From NCBI GenBank assembly GCA_004014935.1, contig CP025321.1:1798001-1862000 (forward strand): 64,000 bases of DNA, written 5' to 3'. The notes under the pieces are model-generated. The model searched no databases and was not told the origin of the DNA. It saw only the letters and a program-made list of their open reading frames with translations. Of this stretch, positions 48,292 to 57,582 are shown one piece after another. Position 1 is the stretch's first letter; the number at the start of each line of letters is the position of its first letter. The translations under genes were made by a program, and so were the position numbers. The stretch comes from Saccharomycopsis malanga (lineage: Eukaryota; Ascomycota; Saccharomycetes; Ascoideales; Saccharomycopsidaceae).

Positions 48292-51108
48292 TTAGGTGAC
48301 CAACCCGCCAAACTTTTGAAAAAAGTCTGTTTTTGGGCCCTTGGTAAGTTTTTCGTTACGTTCGCGGATTTGTTTATGAATAGAAGAAAGGTATTCACCG
48401 TAACTGAAGATGCCGTCCATTGACTTGTCTTCAATGAACAATTCAAGAAACTCCTGCTGGTCGTCGATGCCAAAACGCAAAATTTTGACAGGGAGAAACT
48501 CTATGTTACAGACCTTTTTGGCGAAATAAGCTACCAAGTTCTGCACCTGTTTTGAAATGTGGGTGTCCAACAGAGGCAACTCGTCCATCAAGGGGTCAAT
48601 ATCATTGACAGATTTAACACCAAAGAGGTCTTCTACCAACAAAGTGTTGACGTCCTTGTGGATCCAGATGATGATGCGCTCGCCGTTGAAGGCAAAATAG
48701 CAGCCTCCAACCTCTATGGAAGACAATGCTGCAGTGACGCCCTTGGGCATGTTATACTTGAGATATATCTCGTTGTATTCACAGTCGTCGTCATCCAACG
48801 AGTGCAACGCAACAATGTACGGGTATAAGTAATATGATGTCAACGCTAGAGGCAAGTTGTACAAATTATGCTGGTTGTAGATCCTCAAATTGTTTTTGGT
48901 CAACGAGGTGATTTTCTTCAACAAACGCGACTTTTCAAATGACAAGAGAAAGCTTGCCAAAGTCTTCAAACTCTCGGGAACAATAAGTTGAGACGGCAAC
49001 GCCTGGCGAGACGCGATATATTGTCTGTACTGGCTGAAGATGCTGACCAACTTGGTATCAATCAGCTCTTTTATAGCGGCCAACGACTGACCCGGGATGT
49101 GTTTGATGCAGTCGCGTATCATGAGGTTTAGCAAAACGTCTTGGTTCACAAAGGAAAAGACATCTACCAATCTATCGGTGACTGCGGCTACTAGATTCAC
49201 TACTCTTACTTTTCTTACGCCCGAAACAGTGGTATATAAGAGTGCGGCCTGGAAATGGCAGTCCAAGCTGGTGTTCAACTTGCCGTCATAACTAAATAGC
49301 ACATCAAAGTTGCTATTACGGTGCAAAACAGGTATCAATGGCCCTGCAGCATTGTCGCTGAAATTACCATAATACTCCTGCACCTGCAACCCGCTGGAGC
49401 ATCTTACCTTTAAATGGCCTTGGTAACCAACAGTATCACCTATGGCCTTTTTGAATTCAAAGACAAACTTGCGCTCGTCCCGCACAGCATTGAAATTACT
49501 ATAAATCTTGAGAACCCCGCCAGTATGAGACGTCACGTACGCAGTGTTCACAAGATCCATATCAAAGCTGGGAAATGCAAACAAATCCAACCCAATGTTC
49601 CACTCTACAAACCGTTTCTTCAAATCCTTATAATACCCGCTGTTGGCTTCCAAAACAAGCTTCTCCTTCTCGTGGTCCTTGCTTAAGCCTGCATCCTCAT
49701 ACTTTTTCACCGAAAGACTACCAGGTCCAAAGTTCGGAATGGTTGAAAGAGCGCACGTGATCTTGCCGCCCTGCAGGGTAACCTCGGCGATGGCGGTCGC
49801 GGCCGCGGACAAGGCGGCTCCATATGATACTTCTGAGGACCGATTGAATTTGTTTGTTGATTCGATCAACGTTAACGTTTCGTCGATGATGAATTTGGAC
49901 TCTATGGGGTCAACAAACAACCCGTCATGAAAGGGAATAAAAGGATCCTCAAGATCCGATACCACCGTGACACTGGGCTGCTGCAACGTACTACTCAAGT
50001 TGTAAAACTGCACATGCTTGTCAAAAGTGATGAGAGCCACCTTGGACCCGGCAGGAAGAATGCATACCTCCTCGCCAGCGTCGTTCCAGGAGTAAAGTGA
50101 CGCCCTGATCGCATCCGCAGTGAGCCGCGGAATGTCTCTTTGGATCGCCTGCACACTGACGTCCACCAAGAACACCTGGTGCAACTCAACCGGTTTTAGT
50201 TCCGGCTTTTCCCAGTATTCCGGGGGCAATACAAAGTCCACTACGCCCTTATTGAGCTCCGGCCGTTGCGCGTGGTCCACTCTCCGGAACTGAGCATCTA
50301 GGGGACACGCATACTCCTCGGGAATCGGATTGGCAAACTGGCATAAATTGCAGATAAACTTGTTGGAATGTGTGAACTGAACTGTGGAGTTGATGTACGC
50401 ACGGCACCGGTTACACCGGAGCGGACCGGATCCGGTCAGAAAGTCGACCTCCGGAACCGGCTCGTCACCGGTCACGGCAAACGGCCGGACGTTCAAAGCA
50501 ACGGGCAACTTGGCAGCGGTTCGCAAATGGTCGGACGCAGGCACACTATACAATGACAATGACATGTATTTTGGAGACGCAGTACCTTGGTCAACCGCCT
50601 TAAAATCGGTGGTCGCTAACGGTGGGCATGCATTTTGAAACGTCAAAAAGTCGTTGCTCCAAAACTCCTGCTGGAAATAGGCTCTTTGGTCAGGCACTGA
50701 TAGAACAGCGTCCGGATGGTACGGTTTTCCGAGACGGTCCGGAATTTCAGAGGTGATGTCGCGAGATACCGTCCGCTTTCCGAGATTTTTTCCGGCCTGT
50801 TGGACCTCCGTTTGATATTGGAACTGGAGCATCGAGGGTGCTGGTGGAGACACTGGGGATGCGGGCGTACTGCCGTATGGCTGCCCATGGCTCTGGAACG
50901 TCTGTGAGGGTGTGATTAACGACGTCTGAGACCCACCTACGGAAACATTGTTGACAGACACGTCCAGACCATCAAGCTGTGGAGACAAGATATGATACGC
51001 TCTTGCTGGCCGCTTTTTTCTCAGCAGCGTAGGAGACTTCAATGACAGCACGCTCTCATTAAGACTGAGATTCGACAATTGCGCATCAATCGAATTGTAG
51101 CCAGCCAT
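48292..51108 (-). CDS. SFB3: Sec24-family COPII cargo adaptor, Sfb3/Lst1 type
   Basis: The 938-residue product has a disordered N-terminus with a basic KKRPARAYH motif. A zinc finger (RCNRCRAYIN..FICNLC) is followed by a trunk domain (HQVFLVDVSVQAI, DVSV in place of an integrin MIDAS), a beta-sandwich, a helical region and a C-terminal gelsolin-like domain. The segment ACPPLATTDFKAVDQGTASP then YMSLSLYSVPAS is closer to the SEC24C/D and Sfb3 branch than to Sec24 itself, which has a shorter, different join. It packs cargo into COPII vesicles at ER exit sites; Sfb3 is best known for plasma-membrane H+-ATPase export. I chose the ATG at 51108; the longer frame starts at a GTG. The Sec24-versus-Sfb3 choice is moderately certain. 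Confidence 0.85.
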   Translation of the reverse strand: MAGYNSIDAQLSNLSLNESVLSLKSPTLLRKKRPARAYHILSPQLDGLDVSVNNVSVGGSQTSLITPSQTFQSHGQPYGSTPASPVSPPAPSMLQFQYQTEVQQAGKNLGKRTVSRDITSEIPDRLGKPYHPDAVLSVPDQRAYFQQEFWSNDFLTFQNACPPLATTDFKAVDQGTASPKYMSLSLYSVPASDHLRTAAKLPVALNVRPFAVTGDEPVPEVDFLTGSGPLRCNRCRAYINSTVQFTHSNKFICNLCQFANPIPEEYACPLDAQFRRVDHAQRPELNKGVVDFVLPPEYWEKPELKPVELHQVFLVDVSVQAIQRDIPRLTADAIRASLYSWNDAGEEVCILPAGSKVALITFDKHVQFYNLSSTLQQPSVTVVSDLEDPFIPFHDGLFVDPIESKFIIDETLTLIESTNKFNRSSEVSYGAALSAAATAIAEVTLQGGKITCALSTIPNFGPGSLSVKKYEDAGLSKDHEKEKLVLEANSGYYKDLKKRFVEWNIGLDLFAFPSFDMDLVNTAYVTSHTGGVLKIYSNFNAVRDERKFVFEFKKAIGDTVGYQGHLKVRCSSGLQVQEYYGNFSDNAAGPLIPVLHRNSNFDVLFSYDGKLNTSLDCHFQAALLYTTVSGVRKVRVVNLVAAVTDRLVDVFSFVNQDVLLNLMIRDCIKHIPGQSLAAIKELIDTKLVSIFSQYRQYIASRQALPSQLIVPESLKTLASFLLSFEKSRLLKKITSLTKNNLRIYNQHNLYNLPLALTSYYLYPYIVALHSLDDDDCEYNEIYLKYNMPKGVTAALSSIEVGGCYFAFNGERIIIWIHKDVNTLLVEDLFGVKSVNDIDPLMDELPLLDTHISKQVQNLVAYFAKKVCNIEFLPVKILRFGIDDQQEFLELFIEDKSMDGIFSYGEYLSSIHKQIRERNEKLTKGPKTDFFQKFGGLVT

Positions 51109-51231
51109 CTTGCTAGTTGTTGATTGCGCTGACAATTGTTGCCAGGACACGGCCCATTTGTTTTGAGTTTTATAAAGGCCCCAGGGCGGGTAGGGGAGTG
51201 CAGATAGTAATATTGGGGTGTGTCCTTATTT

Positions 51232-51285
51232 ATTAGTTAGAGTCCAGTTATATGTCAGTTTCTTATGTAAATGTGTGATATTATA
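51232..51285 (-). mobile_element. SINE family A, tail fragment
   Basis: TTAGAGTCCAGTTATATGTC and AGTTTCTTATGTAAATGTGT match the complement of the family A 3' end, diverged. Confidence 0.5.
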
Positions 51286-51321
51286 CGAGTTTATACTTTA
51301 AGGAGCTATTCTATAATGTAA

Positions 51322-51504
51322 TATTATGAGTGACTCCACAGGCAAGTCCGAACCAGACAAGGCCTAGTGTTTAGATTTCAAATGAGAAGATTAGGTAAAC
51401 AATACATTTTTGGCGCTCTTCCCTTGGGTTTTGTCAAATCCCTTTAGGAGTTACGTGTATATATTGAACCGATATTCAGGGGACTCGAAATATAAGATAT
51501 TCTT
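51322..51504 (+). mobile_element. SINE family A, 5'-truncated copy directly upstream of family B copy 4
   Basis: It has body ACTCCACAGGCAAGTCCGAA, CAGACAAGGCCTAGTGTTTA, module AAATGAGAAGATTAGGTAAA, block GGGTTTTGTCAAATCCCTTT and tail ACTCGAAATATAAGATATTC. It ends immediately before the first bases shared by family B copies. Confidence 0.7.
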
Positions 51505-52455
51505 TAATATGCCTATATATAATTCCTTCCTATTTCCAAGTGGCCAAGTTGGTTGGGTCATGCGCCACACAAAATAGTGCACAACAGTGCAGAATAGTGC
51601 AGAATAGTAAGTGTGGCGTTCCTCACTTGGGGTTTTGGTACTCGATTCCCACTCTTGACGTTTTGGAATATTCACCAAATGTTTTATCTAATTAAATTAG
51701 TGCTATCCAGCTTATTTTGATTTGAAAAAACATACATTGACATTTAGAATTTTTTTGCTATATTTCAGTACAATTTTTAATAAAATAAGTTGGATTTTTA
51801 AGTAAATATTTGATATAATGGAAAACTGCCAATTTTGACAAAAAGTTGATTCTTTAAAATCATATTTTAGAGTCTTTACAGCAATTACAAGCATACAAAA
51901 ATTATATTTCAATACTCTGTAAGATCTGCAGATTTATATTATGTACGTTGTTCTGAGATTTGTCTTTTATAAATAATTGAATGGTGAGAAAGTATCATTT
52001 TGCTGGAAATAACACACAAGTTGTTAAAAATCGTGTTTTTCACCCCTCAGAGAGACTTTTTTGATTTCTTGACGTTATTACATAGTTGTTGATCGCTCAT
52101 AGCTTTTCTTGCACTTCATCCAACGCTTGAGCAAACTTTTATTCCAAAGAGACACATATCTCAAGAGCTAAAAAAGGTATTGTTTTTTATACGCTCTCAG
52201 AGGAGCTTGTATTCAATAATAATCATTGTATAACGTCAAACTACCATATTTCAATTTTCTGGATCTATTGAATCTTTTATGGGGCTCGCTAAAGCGTAAT
52301 GGTCTTATTAAAAACCTTTACACCTCAGTCCATGGGAAGCCGGTTTAAAAAGACTTTGGCTGTTGTTTTGTTAAAAACTGTTGGGTAAATTTTAGTTTTT
52401 AATATAACTGTATGTCATTAATGTTGAAAGAATTATTGCTAAAATGTTTATTCAT
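51505..52455 (+). mobile_element. Family B repeat, copy 4
   Basis: AATATGCCTATATATAATTC leads into AAGTGGCCAAGTTGGTTGGG (box A), hairpin arms CGCCACAC and GTGTGGCG, GGTACTCGATTCCCACTC, then TTGACGTTTTGG with the TTTT terminator. The shared body continues to TATAACTGTATGTCATTAAT and GTTGAAAGAATTATTGCTAA. The unit contains an extra duplicated GTGCAGAATA in the hairpin loop. It is very similar to copy 5, so the two are recent relatives. Confidence 0.82.
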
Positions 52456-52668
52456 GTTTATTTTTACATCTGGTGCTGCTTTTCTTCCTTAATTTCACAA
52501 ATTCCTTGACTGCTTAAATTATCAGTTGATACTCGCTTTCCCATTCTTCAACTACCTTTTTGGGTATTGCTAACCACTACTTGGAACTACAATTCCTGTA
52601 GATAAAAGAAATATATATATATATCTATATAAAATAAATAAAAAACACAAGCTTTATAAAACAAATAA

Positions 52669-55600
52669 TTATTTTCCAGAATTAATGAGTTTCTTTCTGA
52701 GGGCCACGACAGAATCTTTCAACTCATCTCTTTCTTGTTTGATGATGAACAATTCAGCTTCCAAATCTTTGATTTTGAAATCGTAATGAGCATTTTTCAT
52801 ATCATCTTCGTCATTGTCATCATCATTGAGGTTGGACATGTCATTATCTATAGAATTGTTCTTACGAGAAGCTTTGAACAATTGCAATTCTTCAATTTCC
52901 GACTTCAAAGCCTTATTGATGTCTTTTTGTTTGTTTAATTCTTTCTGGGACATGTCGAGAGCCTTGCCGGTTTTCTTGACAGAATTCATGGCATTTCGGT
53001 AATTTTCCTCCAACTTTTCGAGTTCCGAGGCTTTCAGGCTTTGTTCTTTCAACGTTGCCATTTCGGTAGACATCTGGGTGATATTTTCTTGTAAATGGTG
53101 GTTTTTCTGTTCCTGTTCCTTATTGATTTGGATCAATTCGTTTATCTGGTTATGTAGTTGATGGAAAGCTTTATTGTTAGACACCGAAGACACACTGGAC
53201 ATCATGGATCTATTAGCAAAATCCTCGTCAATGTCAGAATCATCTGTTATCATTGAACGGTCCAAATCAGAGGCTATTTCTTTTTTAGACCGCCATAACG
53301 AAACCAACTTGTTGATATCAGTAGATATCGTGTTAATTTTGTCATTGGTAGATGTCTTTTTAGCCCTTTGTTCTTTTTTGAGGTTTTGCAATTCTTTAGT
53401 GATGATATCATTTTCGGTTTGCAATTTTGTGATTTCGTCCAAGTATTCTTGACTTTTAGCAGCTTGAGCGCCCAATTCTGTGATTTCTGCCTGTTGATGT
53501 TGAATAATATTATTCAATTTTTCCAATTCTATGATAGAATTATTCATAAATGGTTCGAACTCACTAAACTTCTGGTTGAGAGTCTCGTTATTCGCTTTGA
53601 ATCTTATTAATTCAGATTGTAATTCAATATTCTCACGTTTAAGGGAATTGTAATCCTTTTCATTTGATCCAGCAATTGGCGAGCTACTTTCAATTATACC
53701 TCTAGTTTCAGGCTCTTTGTTAGTTAACTCTTCTATTTTGGCATCTTTTGTTTCCAATTCTTTTTGCAATTCATGAATTTGGTTATTTTGAAGTGTTAAT
53801 TGCTCTTCCAATTGCTCCACCTCAGATTGTGTCCGTTGTTCATAGTCGGTCTTTTCCATTGTCAAATTATTGATATTCTGCTCAAGCTCTTCTATTCTGT
53901 CCAGAGCAGTCTTGGCTTGAATATTCATTTCATCACGTAATTGAATAAGTTCTTGTTCCAAATCAGTGATGATTTGATTCACTTGTTTACTTGTCAATTC
54001 TTGTTTGTTTGAATCTTGTTTATTTGTCAAATGTAAGTTCTGATCATTTGCTGGTGAACTCTTAGAATTTTCATTGATAGTTTCTTTATTATAACCAAAT
54101 GGCTCATTATTTTGAATAGTGGGTTTCAAATCTCCCAGAATCGATTTATTTTGAGCCAAATCAGTATTTTGATCAATTGGTTTAGTATGATTAACCAATT
54201 CTTTATGACCATTTAATTCTTCATCATGATTGAACAATCCTTTATTATGATTCTTCAACTCGTTTTGAGCAAACGCTTTAGGATCATTTCCCAATTCTTC
54301 ATGAGCCAGCTCTTTAGTTTTACTTTCTAACTCTCTATCAATGGATCTCAGTGGAAGATGTTCGTTTTCCCGAGTTTCATCTATATTTCCCACGGTAATG
54401 GCAGATGCTGGGACCAAGGCAGCCAAAGAAGGACTCACAGCATCCACTTGGGGACTATGATGAGGGGAACCGTTTCTTTTAGGTGATCTTGCAGGAATTT
54501 CTCTTCTTTCTGGCTGGATTGCTGCAAACTCGTCAATGGTATCTTGTATAGGAGTCAGAGGACCTTCTGGATCGGTATGGCGTTGAGACGAAGCGATATC
54601 CAACTTTGTCAATCTATTATCTTTAGCTGGGGATTGGAACTTGTCCAACAAATCAGATGAAGAGTTGACATATGTATCCAATAAATCAAAACTTTTAACG
54701 TCATCTTGAGCAGGCTGATCAGTGGTTTGAACGGTTGAGTCAGACACAGCAGTAGGAGTATCTACAGTAGGAGTAGCTGTTGTAGTAGCACCTATTGCAG
54801 GATTGCCAAAGGCAGTAGCACCTATTAAAGCAGTAGGTACACCTATTTTTTCAACACGATGCTCCACTTCTTTTGACTGATCCAGTTTAGGAGAACCTTG
54901 AGTAGTTGTTGGAGGAGTACTGAATATCTCATGGGATTTGTCAAGGGATGCTATAGATTCTTTGTGAAGAGGACCATTAGGAGGAACAGGATGGAATTCG
55001 CGTGAGGTTTGAATTTCGGAAATTCCATTAACTGGTTGAGTTGGATTAATTGATTGAGTTGGATTAATTGATTGAGTTGGATTAATTGATTGAGTTGGAT
55101 TAATAGGCAGAATTCCATCAACTGACGATATTCCATGAATTGATTGAGGAAATTTATCATCCCATAAATCAAAGTTTTTAGATTTAATAGACCAATCGTT
55201 ATATAAATCCAAATCAAACAAATAGATCATTGTACCAAAGTTCTCGTCCTTGCTACTTTTATCAAAGCTACCCAACTTTGGCATACAATAATCCAACTGG
55301 TCACCGCCCATAATAAGCAATTTATTTTTGGAGGAGCTGATGATATTTGAAGCCAATGCATTTGGGGATACTTTTGTTGGGATTAATTGATTATTATTGA
55401 ATTTTTTGTGTTCATCCTGGTCCTGTTGGGGAGTTTGAGGTTGGGATTGTTGTCTTTTGGAATAATTGAATATAGCAGTGATAGAATGGCCACATCTAGG
55501 GCCAGGGTTCAAGGCAAAATTCTCTACACGAGTCCAGAGTAGGGAGTTCAAGTTCAAAATGTACAAGTCGTTTACGGTTTCATTCTTACTGTTTTTCCCG

Positions 55601-56937
55601 CCGTAGACAACCATCAAGTTTTTGATCAAGGTGGTGGAATGTTCTTCTATAGGAGGCGGGATGTCGCCTGAGCATTTCAACTTGGAGAAGGTGTTGGACA
55701 CAGGGTCGTAGCAGAAAAGATCGTTGGACAACTTGTTCAAGTTGGAGCCTCCAAACATGTACAATTTGTAGTTGAATATGACCATTGAATGGTTTGTTAA
55801 TGGAGGAGGCTGGTTTTCCACATCGTTTGGATCATTGTCGACAATAATCTTTTCCCAGTGAGAAGTTGGCTTCCGGAAGGACGACAAGTCAAACATCCAA
55901 AGGTCGTTGAAGATCTTGGAGTCCAATTGGCCGCCAAACAAGTATAGTTTTGATTGGACGTTGGTTTTGGCAATCACACCAATAGTATGGCCATACCGGC
56001 CACAGGGCCGTTCTCCTTGCGGGTGAGGAATGGTCCACTTGAGAGAGTTGATGTTGAAAAGATACAAATCGTTATCGAGCTCGCCCAACTCGTTTGTCTG
56101 GATGGTGTCGCCGCCGAATATTATAAAGGCATTTCCGCACAAACAACTGTTGTGGCCCACGCGAGGAGCCGGGATGCCGTCAAAGTTCTCAATGGATTTG
56201 GCATCAAACGTTTGGGAGTTCAAGGCCCACAAGTCTCCGTAAACAGAGCCTTCTCGGAGCCCACCCATGACAAACACATGGCCCTGTTCTGAGATCACCG
56301 AGGACGACGTGTGGCGATACCGGGGAAACGGCGACGCCGCGAGCTTGATCCGGGTCCAGGGGGTGAAGCTCTGCACCGCTTGTTGGTACTGGCTGCCATT
56401 TACTGTGCTGTTTCTTACAAACGGATTATTAGGCGACCCGTTGACAACTCCGCTGTTATGGAACCCAGCAGGCTGCAACTTGGCATTCATCATCGCATTG
56501 AACCCACCAACATTGCCTGTTTGTCTGGCCCCGTTGCTAGGCGGCGAACGCAACATGTTCTGAGTCGGCCCACTGGTCTCAATAGGCGACAAGCTTTGGC
56601 CTGCTGTAGGAATCAACGGCAACTGCCGGTTCATCTGATTTGGCCCTACAGCAGCCTGCTGGTAGCCCACGCCTCCCTGCAGACCCATCGAAACCGGCAA
56701 CCCCTTACTTTCGCCTCTATTTATATATTCGTTCGACTGCTTCATCTCCATCGACTGTTTATGCTCAACCGGCGAAGCCTCCTTCAAAGAAGACTCTGCC
56801 GTGGTCTTGCCGGACAACTCGCTCAACTCGGCTGAATTAAACGTACCTGGCGACTTGGGATCCTTCTTATTTATCGAATTTTCCCGCTTCGACTCTGCCT
56901 TGGCCTTCTTGCTTTTCCGTAACTTGAATGGCGCCAT
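52669..56937 (-). CDS. KEL1: Kel1-like kelch-repeat and coiled-coil cell-polarity protein
   Basis: The 1422-residue product has a basic, Gln/Asn-rich N-terminus (about 1-190). Six kelch blades follow (about 195-520), with GG motifs in VFVMGGLREGSVYGDLWAL, FIIFGGDT, LYLFGGQLDSKIFNDLW, LYMFGGSNLNKLSNDL and VVYGGKNSKNETVNDLY, and HSS/GH turns before them. Next come a disordered middle with an S-I-N-P-T-Q tandem repeat and a long coiled coil (about 1000-1420). This is the architecture of Kel1/Kel2, which act at bud and shmoo tips with formins and in regulation of mitotic exit. The start ATG is followed by MAPFKLRKSKKAKAESKR, a basic N-terminus seen in relatives. A run of about 22 A lies just upstream. 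Confidence 0.92.
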   Translation of the reverse strand: MAPFKLRKSKKAKAESKRENSINKKDPKSPGTFNSAELSELSGKTTAESSLKEASPVEHKQSMEMKQSNEYINRGESKGLPVSMGLQGGVGYQQAAVGPNQMNRQLPLIPTAGQSLSPIETSGPTQNMLRSPPSNGARQTGNVGGFNAMMNAKLQPAGFHNSGVVNGSPNNPFVRNSTVNGSQYQQAVQSFTPWTRIKLAASPFPRYRHTSSSVISEQGHVFVMGGLREGSVYGDLWALNSQTFDAKSIENFDGIPAPRVGHNSCLCGNAFIIFGGDTIQTNELGELDNDLYLFNINSLKWTIPHPQGERPCGRYGHTIGVIAKTNVQSKLYLFGGQLDSKIFNDLWMFDLSSFRKPTSHWEKIIVDNDPNDVENQPPPLTNHSMVIFNYKLYMFGGSNLNKLSNDLFCYDPVSNTFSKLKCSGDIPPPIEEHSTTLIKNLMVVYGGKNSKNETVNDLYILNLNSLLWTRVENFALNPGPRCGHSITAIFNYSKRQQSQPQTPQQDQDEHKKFNNNQLIPTKVSPNALASNIISSSKNKLLIMGGDQLDYCMPKLGSFDKSSKDENFGTMIYLFDLDLYNDWSIKSKNFDLWDDKFPQSIHGISSVDGILPINPTQSINPTQSINPTQSINPTQPVNGISEIQTSREFHPVPPNGPLHKESIASLDKSHEIFSTPPTTTQGSPKLDQSKEVEHRVEKIGVPTALIGATAFGNPAIGATTTATPTVDTPTAVSDSTVQTTDQPAQDDVKSFDLLDTYVNSSSDLLDKFQSPAKDNRLTKLDIASSQRHTDPEGPLTPIQDTIDEFAAIQPERREIPARSPKRNGSPHHSPQVDAVSPSLAALVPASAITVGNIDETRENEHLPLRSIDRELESKTKELAHEELGNDPKAFAQNELKNHNKGLFNHDEELNGHKELVNHTKPIDQNTDLAQNKSILGDLKPTIQNNEPFGYNKETINENSKSSPANDQNLHLTNKQDSNKQELTSKQVNQIITDLEQELIQLRDEMNIQAKTALDRIEELEQNINNLTMEKTDYEQRTQSEVEQLEEQLTLQNNQIHELQKELETKDAKIEELTNKEPETRGIIESSSPIAGSNEKDYNSLKRENIELQSELIRFKANNETLNQKFSEFEPFMNNSIIELEKLNNIIQHQQAEITELGAQAAKSQEYLDEITKLQTENDIITKELQNLKKEQRAKKTSTNDKINTISTDINKLVSLWRSKKEIASDLDRSMITDDSDIDEDFANRSMMSSVSSVSNNKAFHQLHNQINELIQINKEQEQKNHHLQENITQMSTEMATLKEQSLKASELEKLEENYRNAMNSVKKTGKALDMSQKELNKQKDINKALKSEIEELQLFKASRKNNSIDNDMSNLNDDDNDEDDMKNAHYDFKIKDLEAELFIIKQERDELKDSVVALRKKLINSGK
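55025..55105 (-). repeat. Coding minisatellite in KEL1
   Basis: An 18-bp unit (TCAATTAATCCAACTCAA on the coding strand) is repeated about four times with almost no change, encoding S-I-N-P-T-Q. Near identity at the DNA level suggests recent expansion. Confidence 0.85.
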
Positions 56938-57582
56938 TATGTATTAATTTCCAATTTTCAAAAAAAAAAAAAAAAAAAAAAGCCCTAATACCACTTGTAT
57001 TGCCACTTTCTGCTTTTCAAACAAGATTCACCAACTATCTCTGTATAAATCCCTCTTCTGTGGCAAGATCACTTGGTTCCTGTTGCAATACTTGTTGATT
57101 TTCCTCCTTTTCGTCCATACTTTTCAGTACCAGGTAGACCACCGTAGTAGGCAGCAGTTTTTTTTTCATCCTCTTACATGCTAGACGACGCTTCAGGTAC
57201 ATACCCATGCATCGTCTTGCGGCCCGTACTATTGTTAATCCCCCCGTAATCGCTTACGTGGCCCTTTGGAATGCATGGGCCTGCAGTGGTTTGCATACCG
57301 CGGAGATCACATGGTGGTTATGAGCACTGGCTCGCCAGGGTGGGGGTTTATACACCTCTATATTGAGTAAGTATATTAGTATTAAGATGATTTGGTATCG
57401 ATTTTACATTTTATTACATGTTGGTTTATTGTGTTTGAATTGGCAACTAGGACAAGCATTGGTGTACGTTTATTGCGTTTTTATCAAATATCGATACATT
57501 TTGCGTTTTTATCAAACATCGATTTTATCAAATATCGATACATTTCAATACGTTTTTATCAAACATCACTGAAATATCAAAC
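56938..57582. other. Divergent intergenic region KEL1/ADH6
   Basis: It holds a run of about 22 A (56959-56980, in the KEL1 leader), C/G-rich stretches with CCCCC/GGGGG near 57240 and 57345 (possible stress-response AGGGG-like sites), and the tandem repeat in front of ADH6. An ATG at 57387 opens a 61-codon upstream frame ending at 57572, ten bases before the ADH6 start; I cannot tell whether it is translated. Confidence 0.55.
57475..57582 (+). repeat. Tandem TTTTATCAAAYATC repeat ending at the ADH6 start codon
   Basis: The core TTTTATCAAAYATC occurs four times between 57478 and 57568, alternately followed by GATACATTT and shorter spacers. A fifth degenerate form, AATATCAAACATG, contains the ADH6 ATG itself. 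The alternation T/C at Y suggests a higher-order unit of about 45-50 bp. Confidence 0.8.

Larger units (their letters stand above)
51109..52668. other. 1.56-kb intergenic region SFB3/KEL1 with composite A-B repeat
   Basis: The SFB3 promoter lies on the left, then a minus-strand family A tail (51232-51285), a plus-strand family A copy (51322-51504) running directly into a family B copy (51505-52455), and the KEL1 3' region. No gene seen. Confidence 0.6.

Noticed and set aside
51712-51912. A small protein conserved between family B copies (minus-strand frames at 51712-51912 and 59073-59255)
   Set aside because: The two B copies are nearly identical DNA, so similarity of the frames carries no coding signal. 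The frame is not kept in the diverged copies, and one version lacks an equivalent start.
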